Shown here: positions 21,947-32,891 of the stretch, piece by piece
Position numbering within the stretch: position 1 is the stretch's first letter
How the letters are laid out: each line of letters opens with the position of its first letter
Assembly: GCA_009746045.1 (NCBI GenBank)
Contig: RPFO01000130.1
Span: forward strand, 2,138,125-2,202,124
Direction: 5' to 3'
Length of the DNA: 64,000 bases
Source: Mesostigma viride
Taxonomy: Eukaryota; Streptophyta; Mesostigmatophyceae; Mesostigmatales; Mesostigmataceae
Notes under the pieces: model-generated
The model's input: the letters and a program-made list of their open reading frames with translations, nothing else
Told to the model about the DNA's origin: nothing
Database searches by the model: none
Translations under genes and position numbers: made by a program

Positions 21947-24351
21947 TCAGTCAAGACCACCACGGTCACCCGCAGGCGCTTCCTGGTTCTCCTTGTCGCT
22001 GTCACTGTCGCTGTCGCTCACAACGATCAGCTCTGGCACCCTGCTACCCGCTGCGCCGTCGTCGACCCGCTGTCGGCCCTCGATGACAGAGTCGTCACCG
22101 TTTGTATAGTAAACAGGTGACAACCCGTCGTTGGCACCCCGCGGATTGTATCTTGGCACCTCGTGGTCGCCAAGCGCCTCGTCGCCTAGCCCAGCGACGC
22201 CCTCTGCTCCCACCTCAAGGTCACTATCGTAACCAAGAGGGGCGAACTCTTCCCAACGTGTCACACGAACGCGAAGGGGTTGGGGCAGTTCCTGAAAAGG
22301 AACCCTTGCTCGCTCCGGAAACCTAGCTGCCGACTCGTGCCGCACGCTGTCCTCCGGTGATGGCTTCCGCTGCCGCCTCGACCTCTGCCAGCCGCCTGTA
22401 GCGCTCCGCTCCGCGTCGCTCTCGTCGAACTGGTCCCGCTGCAACACCCTCGTCGCCGATTACGTCTGCAAACGTACGTTGTACACCCGCACCCGCTGCT
22501 GCCGGCAGTGTTCAATTATACGGCGTATTATACGGTATAATACGGTATAATACGCGTTATACAAGGTCGAGCGGATCATTTTTATCCGTTTTATACGATT
22601 TGCGTATTTTTACGTATAATACGGCGAATAACACGTATGAGCGCGCGTATAATGGGGTTTTCGCGCTCATCCGAGGTCCGGCAGCCAAATTTTTCGGGCG
22701 GGAACCAAGGCGGGAAAGCAAGGGAACTTAGAAACACTACGGAAACCATCCACTGGTTGACATTTGGCGACCGCGAGACACAAGGATCTTACAAGCAAGC
22801 TACACTGTAGCATGGCAAGTTGGCAACCCAAGTTGGCAACCCTCCATGCTGTTTAGGTGCTCTGCCCTTGCCTCTCGGGCAGCCATGCACCGAATATGGA
22901 AGTCATACAGAAAACTGCCTGGTACGAGAGCATGGCCGCTTTATATTTTCAACTGAAATTTTGTAGGCATGATCCTTAGGTCTTGAAAAGCTTATATCCT
23001 TGGCCAGGCAACGTTTGGATGTGCGCAGATATGTCTCGACCTTCTGCTCGATGCGGCAACCTCGTTTCAGCAACCAGGTGGCGACCGTGCATGTGCTAAC
23101 TGTTGATAGGCGGGAAATGCCCCTACATTTGAACGCGGATAGATGTTTCACGTTATTCCTTACATGATTTATAAGCGACGACGGCCAGGAAAGGCTCGCA
23201 GCTACGTCCATCAGGTGGGCATGCTGGCTCCGTCAAGAAAGGTAATATGCGGTTTTGATCTGGTACGTGCTATCCTGTTCACGTGTTCATTGTACTGTAT
23301 CAAGCTGTTGGGTGGATATAGTCGTAGACCTGTAATGGAGGTTTTCTGCTTGTCTTTTGGTTGCTTTACTGCCTCTACGCATTATTGGCTTGTGATGGTT
23401 GGGGAATACCACTACGACATGCAGATTTTGGACCATATTTGTCTGCTATTATAGCTTATGCTTCATCGAAAGCAGTGACGTAGTGCTTGGCATTGTTTAT
23501 AAATATGATAAGCTTGATAACGCGATGTTTTTTCTTGCTAAAAACATCTCGAAACAAGTGGTTTTCTGGCCAGATCTAGCCACTATTTCTTGTTTTGCTC
23601 GCCAAAGTCAGCCTGCTTCTTGTGTGCTCCTCATGCATGCAAGAAACATGGAGATGCCCAGGACCTGCTTGCATGGAAGCATAGCCATCTTACTTCTTTT
23701 ACTTTTTTCATCTTTCCATTTCATTTGGCGTTGTTTTTTAGGGTATAATGCATAGGTAATCTAGCTCCTCGTGAACCCCGGTTTACACGTCCAGTGTTCC
23801 CAAGCACTGCTGAGCAGTGGCAACCCATGTATCATGTGTAATTTAGTGTCAGAAACATGTGGACTGCTTGAAATGATATCAAAATGCATGAAACAACCCC
23901 AAAAACGATGAAATCCAGTATTTGCGTATAATTTCCGGATAATACCGTATTATACCGTATTATCCATTATACGGACCCCGCGCGTATAACCGCGTATTGC
24001 GTATAATTGAACTCTGGCTGCCGGCACGAACTCGTGTCGCACTGCACCAGCTGCCTCCGCAGCCTCTCCTCGCCTAGCCGCCAACTCCGCACGCACCCGC
24101 TCAGCTAATGCCGTAATCACAGTCTGGATGCCGACCAAACCGTGCAGCTCTTGCTCGATGTCGTCGATGCTCCGGTGCTCCGGAATGACGATGGTTTGGA
24201 CGTGCCGCAGAATTCGCTCCCAATCCTCGACCTGGTCGTCGACAAATTGCACGAAGTTGATGGACGGATAGTCGTAAACGTGCAAGGGTGGCCAGAAATC
24301 GCCGAATCCAGCGACCATGCTGCACAGCTTTGGTGTGCCGAAATGCGCCAT
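21947..24351 (-). pseudogene. Gag-like or transposon-encoded protein, split by hAT-like insertion
   Basis: Read on the minus strand from ATG at 24351: MAHFGTPKLC.., then an amphipathic helical region (DDQVEDWERILRHVQTIVIP, EQELHGLVGIQTVITALAER, AELAARRGEAAEAAG) up to 24017. The frame resumes on the far side of the insertion at 22505 and, after a one-base frame change near 22445, continues with DESDAERSATGGWQRSRRQR, RVRVTRWEEFAPLGYDSDLE and an acidic tail (VVSDSDSDSDKEN) to TGA at 21947. It sits where the gag of the minus-strand copia-class element would lie (between 25461-26140 and pol), and its first 28 codons fall in sequence shared with the piggyBac-like element at 4388-6094. Function unrecognised. 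Confidence 0.4.
22506..24016. mobile_element. hAT-like non-autonomous element, 8-bp target duplication
   Basis: Flanked by GCTGCCGG at 22498-22505 and 24017-24024. Termini are inverted, CAGTGTTCAATTATACG against CAGAGTTCAATTATACG (one mismatch in 17). An 8-bp duplication with CAGxG ends defines the hAT superfamily. Subterminal regions are dense in TATACGG/GTATAATACG motifs, typical transposase-binding repeats. No transposase frame in 1.5 kb, so mobility would need a relative elsewhere. Excision in silico joins the coding sequence on both sides in one frame for about 20 codons. Confidence 0.75.
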
Positions 24352-25440
24352 TTTGCGGCCACCGCCTGGGCCAAGGTAACGCCATCCATGCCTGGTAAAG
24401 CTTATTAAGCATCGTTTTCCTATCGATGTTTGACATTTATATATACGTTCTAGCTTGTGTAGCACATTCTTTTTGCACTATTCATGCTCTTTCTTGACCC
24501 TGGCCTGGCCCCTTTCTAAAACACCATTCTTAGATGCTTCCCTCAGTCAGTTGACCTGCCACAGGGTGATGGTGATAAGTTTTAGAGGCTGTATGGGTTT
24601 GAATACCTCCATATATGTTTGTTATACATTTCCCATACACATATTGCATGAGTGTGAGGCATGCAGTTGGCTGGTCTCTGTGGCATCATCAAGCACGTAA
24701 CTGGTGAGTAAAAGCTTCCCATTGACAGCATGTGCCACCAGGTGTGCTGGCCATCACCTGGCAAGCTATAGCAGCTTAGGCCTAGTTTATCCTTGCTAGG
24801 GCAGGCTGAAATAGGCTCAACACCACTAGTTTGTTGGTGGCTGCCTCCTAGAATGCATGCCTTGCGTAGGGTGTCCGTACCACGTTACCTACGTGCATGG
24901 ACAAGGTGGCACCTGCACATAGGTGCCATGTAAGGGCAGTGTGATGATGCAGTTATGTTTCCCCATCATTGTGGAAGGGAAATGTATTGTTTGGCATGGT
25001 TGGTGGCCATATTAGGAGGTCGTATGCCCACCCCTACTCCCTTGGTTGCTTTTTACCAACGGTACCCCTATGGGCTGTACTGGGTGTAACTGCTGGTATA
25101 CCCACCCAAATGATGACCCCAATGGCTCAAGCTGTTCAGCAACTAATTGTTTATCATCCCTGAAGTGGTAGGTGCCTAGGTCTTATAACATAATTCAAAA
25201 TGCACATTCTACCAAAAATGAAAACGCGCGTCTTGACCCCCCTGACTTTGACGGCAGTTAAACATGGCCTACCCTGCATATATGTGAGGTTGTGATATAC
25301 CAACCCGAAGGGCAACTCATGGACATGCTTGGCCCCCAAGGACAGCCATTGGATATGGGTAGGTTGGATGGCATCTGGTTTGCAAAATTGTGAAGATCCA
25401 GCCGATTTATCGGCAGGATCTCAGACCATTTAGGGGTTAA
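24266..25440. mobile_element. piggyBac-like element, right part of a second copy
   Basis: Nearly identical to 4920-6094 and ending CCATTTAGGGG plus TTAA at 25437-25440. The subterminal palindrome GCCGATTTATCGGC is present. The left end of the first copy (4392-4919) is absent; instead the sequence continues into the coding region of 21947-24351. Either this is a longer relative, of which 4388-6094 is a rearranged derivative, or the left end was lost. Confidence 0.55.
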
Positions 25441-25460
25441 CGTTCTTATAAAACGCAATA

Positions 25461-26140
25461 TGTAAGGATATGGTTGCAATGCAGCAATGTGTGAATATGG
25501 TTGGAAACGGAGCTTTGTTAAATTGTATAGGCTTACAGCACTCGGGCACGTGAGTGCTTGTACACGAGTTTGCCAAGTCAAGGCAACACACGTGAGGCGG
25601 GCTCGCAAGAGATCTGCCCAAATGGCACTGGTCTATCCTTTATATACTTGTGCACTGTGCTTGCTAGTCCTGAGCAACCTAAGAGGTATGCTCAGTAATA
25701 ACACTCCCGGTACAGTATTCACTACCTGTACAGCGCCCAGTTCCTATACAGTAGGTTTGCTATACAGGCACAGTGACCACAGAGCACAGTCCACAGTGAC
25801 TATTGCATCTGCACCTAGAAGTCCAGGACTAAGCCTGCGGTACCAACAGACCACAGGTTAAGGTTCCTATTTCCTGCGTACGACGTATTAATCCAATACC
25901 GTCGTAGGTTCAGCACCTAATTCCTGTCAGCCCAGGAATTACTGTCGACCCCATATTATGTGGTCGGCAAATATTCACGTCCGACTTAGACGAACAGCCG
26001 GCTCGCGCTCGCGCGCGACCGGGAAGTCGGAACGCCATAACTTTCTTGATACTTGTCGGAATGAACTCGTTCCGGTGCCGCTGGAATCGCAGAGATATGC
26101 CGAATCAGGTACATACCAATGCGCTTGGCGTTAACTCGCA
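25461..26140 (-). repeat. long terminal repeat B (5' LTR of copia-class element)
   Basis: Direct repeat of 16395-17070, with small differences such as the block near 25675-25690. On the minus strand it starts TGCGAGTTAACGCC. It lies upstream of the minus-strand pol, as expected of a 5' LTR. The piggyBac-like right end lies 20 bp from its inner edge, where the primer-binding site should be, so no primer-binding site can be read. Confidence 0.6.
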
Positions 26141-26147
26141 CCCTTCC

Positions 26148-26225
26148 AGTTATATACATCGATTCCTTACGGAATCGACACTAAGCGCTTAGTGTCGATT
26201 CCGTAAGGAATCGATGTATATAACT
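26148..26225. repeat. 78-bp perfect palindrome (core P2, first copy)
   Basis: AGTTATATACATCGATTCC.. to its exact complement, centred at AAGC/GCTT (26186/26187). A nested hairpin (CGATTCCTTACGGAATCG) lies in each arm. The same core forms the centre of the 754-bp palindrome at 26399-27152. Confidence 0.85.
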
Positions 26226-26269
26226 AAAACTTTTGCTTGCGCCGGCAAGGCTAAGGCCGATACTAGTCG

Positions 26270-26375
26270 GGTCATCGAATTGGCTATTCGATTATCGAAG
26301 TCGCCTATTCGACCATCGAACTTTCCTATTCGATTATCGAATTTTCCTTATTCGATTGTCGAAATTTCCTAGTCG
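26270..26375. repeat. about 20-bp tandem repeat (TATTCGATTATCGAA-type)
   Basis: Four to five degenerate copies of CCTATTCGATTATCGAA plus a T-rich spacer, lying between the two P2 palindrome cores. Confidence 0.6.
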
Positions 26376-26398
26376 ACAGGGGGTCAGAGGCCAGCGGC

Positions 26399-27152
26399 CT
26401 ATCATACTCGGCGCCCAGCGAGCCACCGAACTAGGCCTAGTCAATTATAGCGAGACATCACGTGGAAATTAGCCGATTTCGGGGACTTAGCCGATTTTCG
26501 GAGCGACGTCGAACAACACAGATGATTAGCCGGTTGAGCACATCATATCAGTCGAATAGCTAGCGCTAGTACTCCGCCTATTCAGCGGAGAGCACTTGCC
26601 TTTTTCGATTAACATAGCACATTAGGCCGAACGATTAGCGTCCGCAACGTTATTCGCATTACTAGGCGAAAAATCCACCCCCGGAACGATCCTAGCGGGA
26701 CTCGAACCCGGGATGCCGGCGTGTCGCAACAGTCTTAGTTATATACATCGAGTCCTTACGGAATCGACACTAAGCGCTTAGTGTCGATTCCGTAAGGAAT
26801 CGATGTATATAACTAAGACTGTTGCGACACGCCGGCATCCCGGGTTCGAATCCCGCTAGGATCGTTCCGGGGGTGGATTTTTCGCCTAGTAATGCGAATA
26901 ACGTTGCGGACGCTAATCGTTCGGCCTAATGTGCTATGTTAATCGAAAAAGGCAAGTGCTCTCCGCTGAATAGGCGGAGTACTAGCGCTAGCTATTCGAC
27001 TGATATGATGAGCTCAACCGGCTAATCATCTGTGTTGTTCGACGTCGCTCCAAAAATCGGCTAAGTCCCCGAAATCGGCTAATTTCCACGCGATGTCTCG
27101 CTATAATCGACTAGGCCTAGTTCGGTGGCTCGCTGGGCGCCGAGTATGATAG
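26399..27152. repeat. 754-bp near-perfect palindrome
   Basis: Two arms of 377 bp meet without spacer at 26775/26776. Mismatches are few and scattered (for example near 26496, 26540, 26751), so the arms have diverged slightly. The left end is CTATCATACTCGGCGCC and the right end its complement. LINE-B sequence resumes at 27153. Each arm contains one GGTTCGAATCC motif. Confidence 0.9.
26818..26866 (+). other. tRNA 3'-half-like segment inside palindrome arm
   Basis: CGGGTTCGAATCCCG (near 26841-26855) is a good T-arm with consensus T-loop and a four-pair stem, followed by a 7-9 nt stretch that could be an acceptor 3' strand. The preceding bases could be a long variable arm. No matching 5' half with a D-arm adjoins it, so it is not a complete tRNA gene. 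The mirror copy lies at 26685-26733 on the other strand. Confidence 0.4.
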
Positions 27153-27168
27153 TATAACTCTTCCCACC

Positions 27169-27620
27169 TTGCCTCCGCGCCGGCAGCTTGCTGTCCACCG
27201 TCACGCACCGACAGTGGTCGCCGCCAGGCAGATGCTCCGCCGCAACAGAGATCCGCTCGCCAAACCTGGGCTGCAAGCAGCTCTGAGGGCCGCCTACGAG
27301 CAGGCTGAGAAGGCAGATGCTCAGCAGATGGTCAAGGACCTGCGCAGCTGCCAGCCGAAGCACGACGGCAAGGGGGCCTGGTTCTGGTACAAGCGCCTCG
27401 GGCACCCGGACGGCCTCGGCCGGCCCCACCGCCACGACGTCCCCGGCGCCCCAGCCAAGCGGCTTCGTACCTGGGCCACGGCCACGGCCGAGGTCGTGGG
27501 GACAGCTGCGCCGCCCCCACCCCTGCTCCCAGCCGCCGCCGCCCGCCCGGCCGCCCTGGCCGGCCCCGCTGGGCCCCCTGCCCCGCCTAGGTCAGCGGCG
27601 GACTACCTAGTCCCCCGCTG
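27169..27620 (+). pseudogene. LINE-B ORF2 linker between endonuclease and RT
   Basis: Encodes QLAVHRHAPTVVAARQMLRR.., AYEQAEKADAQQMVKDLRSC and KGAWFWYKRLGHPDG, a Gln/Arg-rich linker of the kind that precedes the RT in APE-type LINEs. A one-base frame change near 27590-27640 separates it from the RT frame; the RT frame is open back to a TAG near 27587. The intervening Pro/Ala-rich segment is G/C-run rich. Confidence 0.55.
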
Positions 27621-27647
27621 GTCGGCCCACTTGGCGACCCGTCTGAC

Positions 27648-29291
27648 ATGCCTCCTTTCACCTCTCGCGAGGTCACGGAGGCGGTCCAGCGCCTGCATTA
27701 TGACGCAGCCACCGGCTCTGACGAGATTCCGGCCGCAGTTGTAAAACTTGCAGCCGAATTCGAGGACACAGGTGTTATGCTGCTCTTCCGGGACATCTGC
27801 AACCGCCTTCTGCTGTCGTCGCAACCACCTCCAGCGGCCTGGCAACACAGTTTTCGCACGATGCTGTACAAGAACAAGGGGTCGCCTGCCGACCCCGGCA
27901 ACTACAGAGGGGTGTGCATTCAAAGTGCCCCCCTCAAGCTTCTTATGCGGCTCATCCTGAACCGCCTGCGCACGGCCCTGGACGGTCACCTCAGCGAGAC
28001 TCAGCACGGCTTCCGTTCAGGTCGCAACACAGTACAGGCGCTCTTCGCTACTCGCCGCCTGGTGGAGGAACTGCAACGCCTTCAGCCTGGTGAGTCCCCT
28101 TTGCTCCTTGTGCTGGTGGACTTCATCAAAGCCTTCGATTCGGTTTTCTGGCCTGCGCTTTGGGACATCCTCGAGTTGTTCCGGATCCCCCGCCCCCTGA
28201 TTGCTGTCATCCGCAACCTGTATGAAGGGTCCACCACTTCGGTGCGCACTTCTTACGGGACCACGCCCCCATGCCCTTTACAGAAGGGTGTGTGGCAGGG
28301 CTGCGTGCTGTCGCCCTACCTGTTCATTATTGTTGTCGAATACGTAATGATTCAGGCGCGCAAGCGATTTGCCCGCATCGTGGGCAGGGAACCAGGAGTG
28401 CAGGTTGCTAACAAATTCTGGCATGGCGGTGCGGACACGGAGATTCGGCTAGCAGACATCATTTACGCAGACGACACCACCCTCTTCGAGGACACTGAGC
28501 ACGTGCAGACATGGCTTGACTGCCTGGCTCTCGAGGCCCGTGCAGTGGGGCTTGAGGTCAGCAAGAAGACAGAGGCCCTGGCGGTTGGGCTCACCAACTC
28601 ACCGCCGCCCCTCTATCTCCTAGACGGCTCTCGAGTCCTGTATCGGGACCGCGTTAAGCTGCTGGGCAGCCTGCTCCCAAGCTGCGAGGTTGATGTGGAC
28701 CATCGCATCTCCCTCGCCTGGCACGCTTTACGCCAGTACCGGGCCCTGTGGCGCAAGCCCCTGGGCAAGATCGAGAAACAGGACCTGTTCAAGGTCCTCG
28801 TCCTTCCTGTTCTCACGTATGGCGCCGAGCCGTGGACCCTCCCCGCCGACCTGGCCCGCAAGCTGGACGGCGCGGTCACCAGCATGCTGCGTTCCATTTT
28901 CAGAGTAAGATATGCTGCTTATGTCCGCAATGAGGACCTGTCCCAGGGCATGCCCTATATCACCAGCACCATTAAGCAACGCCGCCTGCAGCTAGTAGGG
29001 CACCTAGCTCGCACCAACCAGGTAGACACCTCACGTGCCCCCCCCGCAGGACTGCGACCAGCCCAGCCTGGCCGGCACCTCCTGACGTGGGCTAGGCCCA
29101 GTGATGTTAGACGCCGCAAGGCCCGCACCTTCAAAGAACAGCTAGTAGAGGACATGGGGGGCCTAGGCCTCTCCGTGATTTGGAAGAAGCTGATGGACAA
29201 GGCCAAGTGGGCCCAGGTCATAGAGGACAACGAGCCCCCCCCAGTGGGGAAGCGCCCGCGTGTGCAATCCCGCGGGAGGCACGCCAGATAG
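27648..29291 (+). CDS. LINE-B reverse transcriptase (ORF2 C-terminal part)
   Basis: 547 intact codons. Motifs in order: MPPFTSREVTEAVQRL (RT-0 region), YKNKGSPADPGNYRGVCIQS (motif 1), QHGFRSGRNTVQALFATRRL (motif 2), LLVLVDFIKAFDSVFW (motif A with first catalytic Asp), GVWQGCVLSPYLF (motif B), IIYADDTTLF (motif C, catalytic Asp pair), VGLEVSKKTEALAV (D) and RVKLLGSLLPS (E). The C-terminal region has LVLPVLTYGAEPWTL and QRRLQLVGHLARTNQVD, shared in modified form with LINE-A and LINE-C. No RNase H or CCHC knuckle is visible. The product would carry out target-primed reverse transcription. Without the N-terminal endonuclease, now 10.8 kb upstream, this copy cannot be autonomous. Confidence 0.85.
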   Translation: MPPFTSREVTEAVQRLHYDAATGSDEIPAAVVKLAAEFEDTGVMLLFRDICNRLLLSSQPPPAAWQHSFRTMLYKNKGSPADPGNYRGVCIQSAPLKLLMRLILNRLRTALDGHLSETQHGFRSGRNTVQALFATRRLVEELQRLQPGESPLLLVLVDFIKAFDSVFWPALWDILELFRIPRPLIAVIRNLYEGSTTSVRTSYGTTPPCPLQKGVWQGCVLSPYLFIIVVEYVMIQARKRFARIVGREPGVQVANKFWHGGADTEIRLADIIYADDTTLFEDTEHVQTWLDCLALEARAVGLEVSKKTEALAVGLTNSPPPLYLLDGSRVLYRDRVKLLGSLLPSCEVDVDHRISLAWHALRQYRALWRKPLGKIEKQDLFKVLVLPVLTYGAEPWTLPADLARKLDGAVTSMLRSIFRVRYAAYVRNEDLSQGMPYITSTIKQRRLQLVGHLARTNQVDTSRAPPAGLRPAQPGRHLLTWARPSDVRRRKARTFKEQLVEDMGGLGLSVIWKKLMDKAKWAQVIEDNEPPPVGKRPRVQSRGRHAR

Positions 29292-29475
29292 CTCCCCCTA
29301 GGGCAGCGTGCGGCTGCCTAGATAGATGTTGTCGTTAGAATGCTGTTAGATAGGTGTAGTATGTAGCCAATGTAGATAGATTAGCCCGGTAGGGATGTTT
29401 GCACCCATCCATCCATCCATCGGGGTTAATGCTCCGTGACTCCCCAACGGGAGCACGAGTCTAATTAATTAATTA

Positions 29476-32090
29476 AATAATACGCCAATAATGCGCTATA
29501 AATAGCAAAAGACGCTAACTAGGGCTGGTTATGCCCCAGCCAATCCACAATACAGGTTGACCCAAAAAGCACAAGCCACGTAGAAACTTCCTGGCACATT
29601 GCAAACAGCAACTTACATGGGGCATATGGACACCGCCGTTCAAAAAATAGCCCGTGGCGCCAAAAACGCGATTTTTTTCACTTTAAAATATAAAACAATC
29701 CATAAACTTGTCAGATCAAGCCAAAAAGCACTATTAAATTTCGGCACGGGTGGTCCCAGCCACGGTCCAAGTTTGAGGTCAATCGGACAACCCTAGCTCA
29801 AGTTATTGCGTTTGGCAGATGCCACTCTCACGACCGCTAAAGAAGGTTTTTCTTTGTACAAGGCCACTTAGGCATGATGTTTTCCATCCAAAAAGCCTGA
29901 AAGCATGCCCTACTCGATCACAAAACATAAGCAAACGCCTAGGCACCTCATCTGCCCTCACCTGCCCTCGGCATGGCCAACCTTGCAAGCGCAAGCACAG
30001 CAACACGATCGCTAGGCATACGTACATGCCAAGAGAGCATACAGTATACTCAACCCAAGGTTACCTTGTAAACTTCATGCCAAGAACTCAGCAAATCTAT
30101 TACCAAAAGCACCTCTAACTCTTGCTCACTGATGACGACACATGCTCAAGATCGGGGGTCACTGTGGCACGCACTGATGGGTTTCCTAGACGACCACCTG
30201 ACAAGGCGCTAAGGACCACTCAGTAACCAAGTAAACACAATTACACTTTGCATGCCATCCAACATGCATCAAATACATGCTGAATATGTTATGAAATACA
30301 AATGGGTGGCCACACACCTCATACCCCTTCACCGTCCCTCGAGCATGGCCAGACTTATAAGCATGTGAATAGCAATAATGATGATGGCACTAAAATGCCT
30401 AATCAGCATTTTCTATGTTTCTCCCAGGTTAGAGTGTTAAGGTTTATGCCAACCAAGCTAATCAACACTGCAGCGACTCCTTAACTGCCCTACCTGAGAT
30501 GGGCAACAAACTGGAACGATGGAGGGCAAGGAACCAAGGAGATCATGGCATACAAAGCTTGCATGCAGTCAACCATGTCAACCATGGTTGGCTCAGCACA
30601 TTGCAGTCTTTTCACATCATCATATCAAGGGAAAGCTCAAATAAACCAATGGTGGCAGCTATCTACATGCAGTCACACAACTGCAATATCTCCGACATGA
30701 TCGTCAATAAAACACTTCCTCCCCTGCACGATAAAATGGAAAGAAACCATTGGCGGCCCTCCAGCGCATGAGCGCTGTGATGCCGCTGCGAAGAGAGGGT
30801 GCGTCACTCTCACACAACTAGAAGCTTCCATGCGCACAACATCCTTGCCAGAACACGTTTCATGAAATACCTTAAACCTTCCCGAGAAGCAATAGGCTTC
30901 GACTGAAGCGGCCTTGACCACGACATCAACGAAAACAATCTAAAGTAGCCAGGTATTCGACAACACCACGGCAAGCAACGGCGAGCTAGCTGGCGGAAAC
31001 TGCCCAAAAAGAACGAAAAAAACTTCGAACGATAAGCTAATAGAAGAAAGAACTGACAGCACAGAACATTCGCGACAAATCTATACCCGGCCCTGCCCTC
31101 GCAGATCCCTCACCCAGGCGCGCAACAACGGCCGTTCTTCCATGGAAGGTTCCGACATGCACTGCGGAGGCCTGAAGAATTACTTACCGAGAACGGCCGA
31201 AAATGTAGCAAAAAGCACCAGTTCGGTTTGGAATTCAATGATACCGATGCGAATTCATCCTTCGCGGTCAAAAAGCCCCCCAAAACTGCGAATTTACTGC
31301 CGCTATCACGAATTCTATTTTATTCCGCGCGACGAAAAAATGCAGTTTACCCCCCATGCCGATGGCAGAAAAAGAAAGCAGCGATATTGTAAATCAGCTA
31401 CTTGCCGCCACAAACCAACATCAAGAAACCAATCATCGTCTTCAACATTCGAGCATTTTTTTGGCATTTCTCTAGCCTTACATTGCTAGTTTCGCCTTAA
31501 CGCAGTCGCCATGGCCACTTCCGCAAGGGGTGCGCGCACCGCGCACCCACTTTTCACGGTACGGCTGGTACCGCGAATTTTTTGGCGCGGAAAAAATTCG
31601 GCGCGCCGCGTCCCCTTCCATTATTCTGCTTTAGAAGGGGTGTAGCCTCGAGGAAAGCACTTCTAAAGCGTCCTTCTAGTAGTGCTCAGCATGCAGCCTT
31701 GGTCACATGGCGGGCTTCCAGTTTGCTAGCTGCTTCCATTGACGGCTGAGAACCCTGAACTGAAGACGCAGAACAGCTGAGTGACAGACTTCGTGAGGGG
31801 ATGGCAGAAGACACGTCCGGGCATCCAGCATGATTCTCCCAGAGGATGCTGGATGCTGGCTTAGTTGACGATAGGCACTTTAAAGCCCTCGTCATCGTCA
31901 CAATGAAACACGGCAACGCTCCCAAGGCAACCGACTGTAGAGTTGTATCACCTGTTCCTTCTCGAGGTTGTTCCAGAGGAGAAATTGCGCAATCTCCTTG
32001 AAATTGCGGGAATGCAGCTGGAACGACTATCAAGAACTGTTTAAGAAAGAGCCCGCTACCATCGATGCTTGGAAGCAGCTGTGACAGCTG
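29476..32090. other. intergenic; no supported gene
   Basis: Moderately A/T-rich. No exon with good splice signals and no strong repeat. A small inverted repeat lies near 31555-31580 and a hairpin near 31622-31675 (TTCTGCTTTAGAAGGGG with a partial complement). A protein-like stretch at about 31950-32040 (LEVVPEEKLRNLLEIAGMQL) is isolated and not called. Confidence 0.4.
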
Positions 32091-32825
32091 GCCACCTGAA
32101 TTGTGTTCAAGTTTTCAATAAAGTCTTTGCATGGTTGTGTGATTGATGAGCCGTGATTTGCCATGAACTAGTCTAACTTATTATGGCACATCAAGCGACC
32201 ACATAGGGCCACCTGAATTGTGTTCAAGTTTTCAATAAAGTCATTGCGTGGCTGTGTGATTGATGAGTCGTGATTTGCCATTAATTAATTAATTAATTAA
32301 TTAGTAGAAACATAACTCCGTTGGGAGTATCTGTAGCACATATCCCTGAGAAGGGCCATATGGCTTTTAATACATTCTAGGCTACTTCATGCAAGGGTGG
32401 GAATGTAAGCTACCATGGTGATTTGCCATGAACAAGTCTAACTTAAGTACTATGGCACATCAAGCGACCACATAGGGCCACCTGAATTGCATGTGTTCAA
32501 GTTTCAATTATTGCATGGTTGTGTGATTGATGACCCATGATTTGCCATGAGCAAGTCTAACTTATTGTTGCACATCAAGCGACCACATAGGGCCACCTGA
32601 ATTGTGTTCAAGTTTTCAATAAAGTCTTGGCATGGTTGTGTGATTGATGAGCCGTGATTTGCCGTGAACTAGTCTAACTTACTATGGCACATCAAGCGAC
32701 CACATAGGGCCACCCTGAATTGTGCCAAGGTGTGTGGGTGTGTCAAAAGTGTTCGATTGTTGTGTTACTTGCCATATCAAGCAACAACATGGAATCATAG
32801 ATCCATTAAGACATATGAAGTGAGA
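32091..32825. repeat. about 117-bp tandem repeat
   Basis: Units beginning GCCACCTGAATTGTGTTCAA start at 32091, 32208, 32477, 32592 and 32709. A segment at 32281-32420 with a TTAA-rich tail and a LINE-A-like 'aactccgttgggag' block interrupts the series between the second and third units. Confidence 0.8.
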
Positions 32826-32891
32826 TAGACAACTATTCTATTGTAGTTGTGAAACAACTAATTTAGTTAGACATTAGTTACTTCCATGGTC

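Larger units (their letters stand above)
27153..29475 (+). mobile_element. LINE-B, 3' half (linker, RT, 3' UTR and tail)
   Basis: Continues the ORF2 that breaks off at 16378. It covers the linker (27169-27620), reverse transcriptase (27648-29291) and a 190-bp 3' UTR containing a CATC repeat and an inverted repeat near 29430-29455, ending in a (TTAA)n-like tail. The last 600 bp recur at 36335-36935. Confidence 0.75.

Noticed and set aside
16395-26140. A simple intact copia element with target duplication
   Set aside because: The flanks of the two LTRs do not match each other, the primer-binding site is missing and palindromes replace the pol 5' end.
26818-26866. Complete tRNA gene
   Set aside because: Only a T-arm and possible acceptor 3' strand are present. 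No D-arm or 5' acceptor strand adjoins.
31950-32040. Helical stretch LEVVPEEKLRNLLEIAGMQL as an exon
   Set aside because: Isolated, with stops on both sides and no convincing splice sites.
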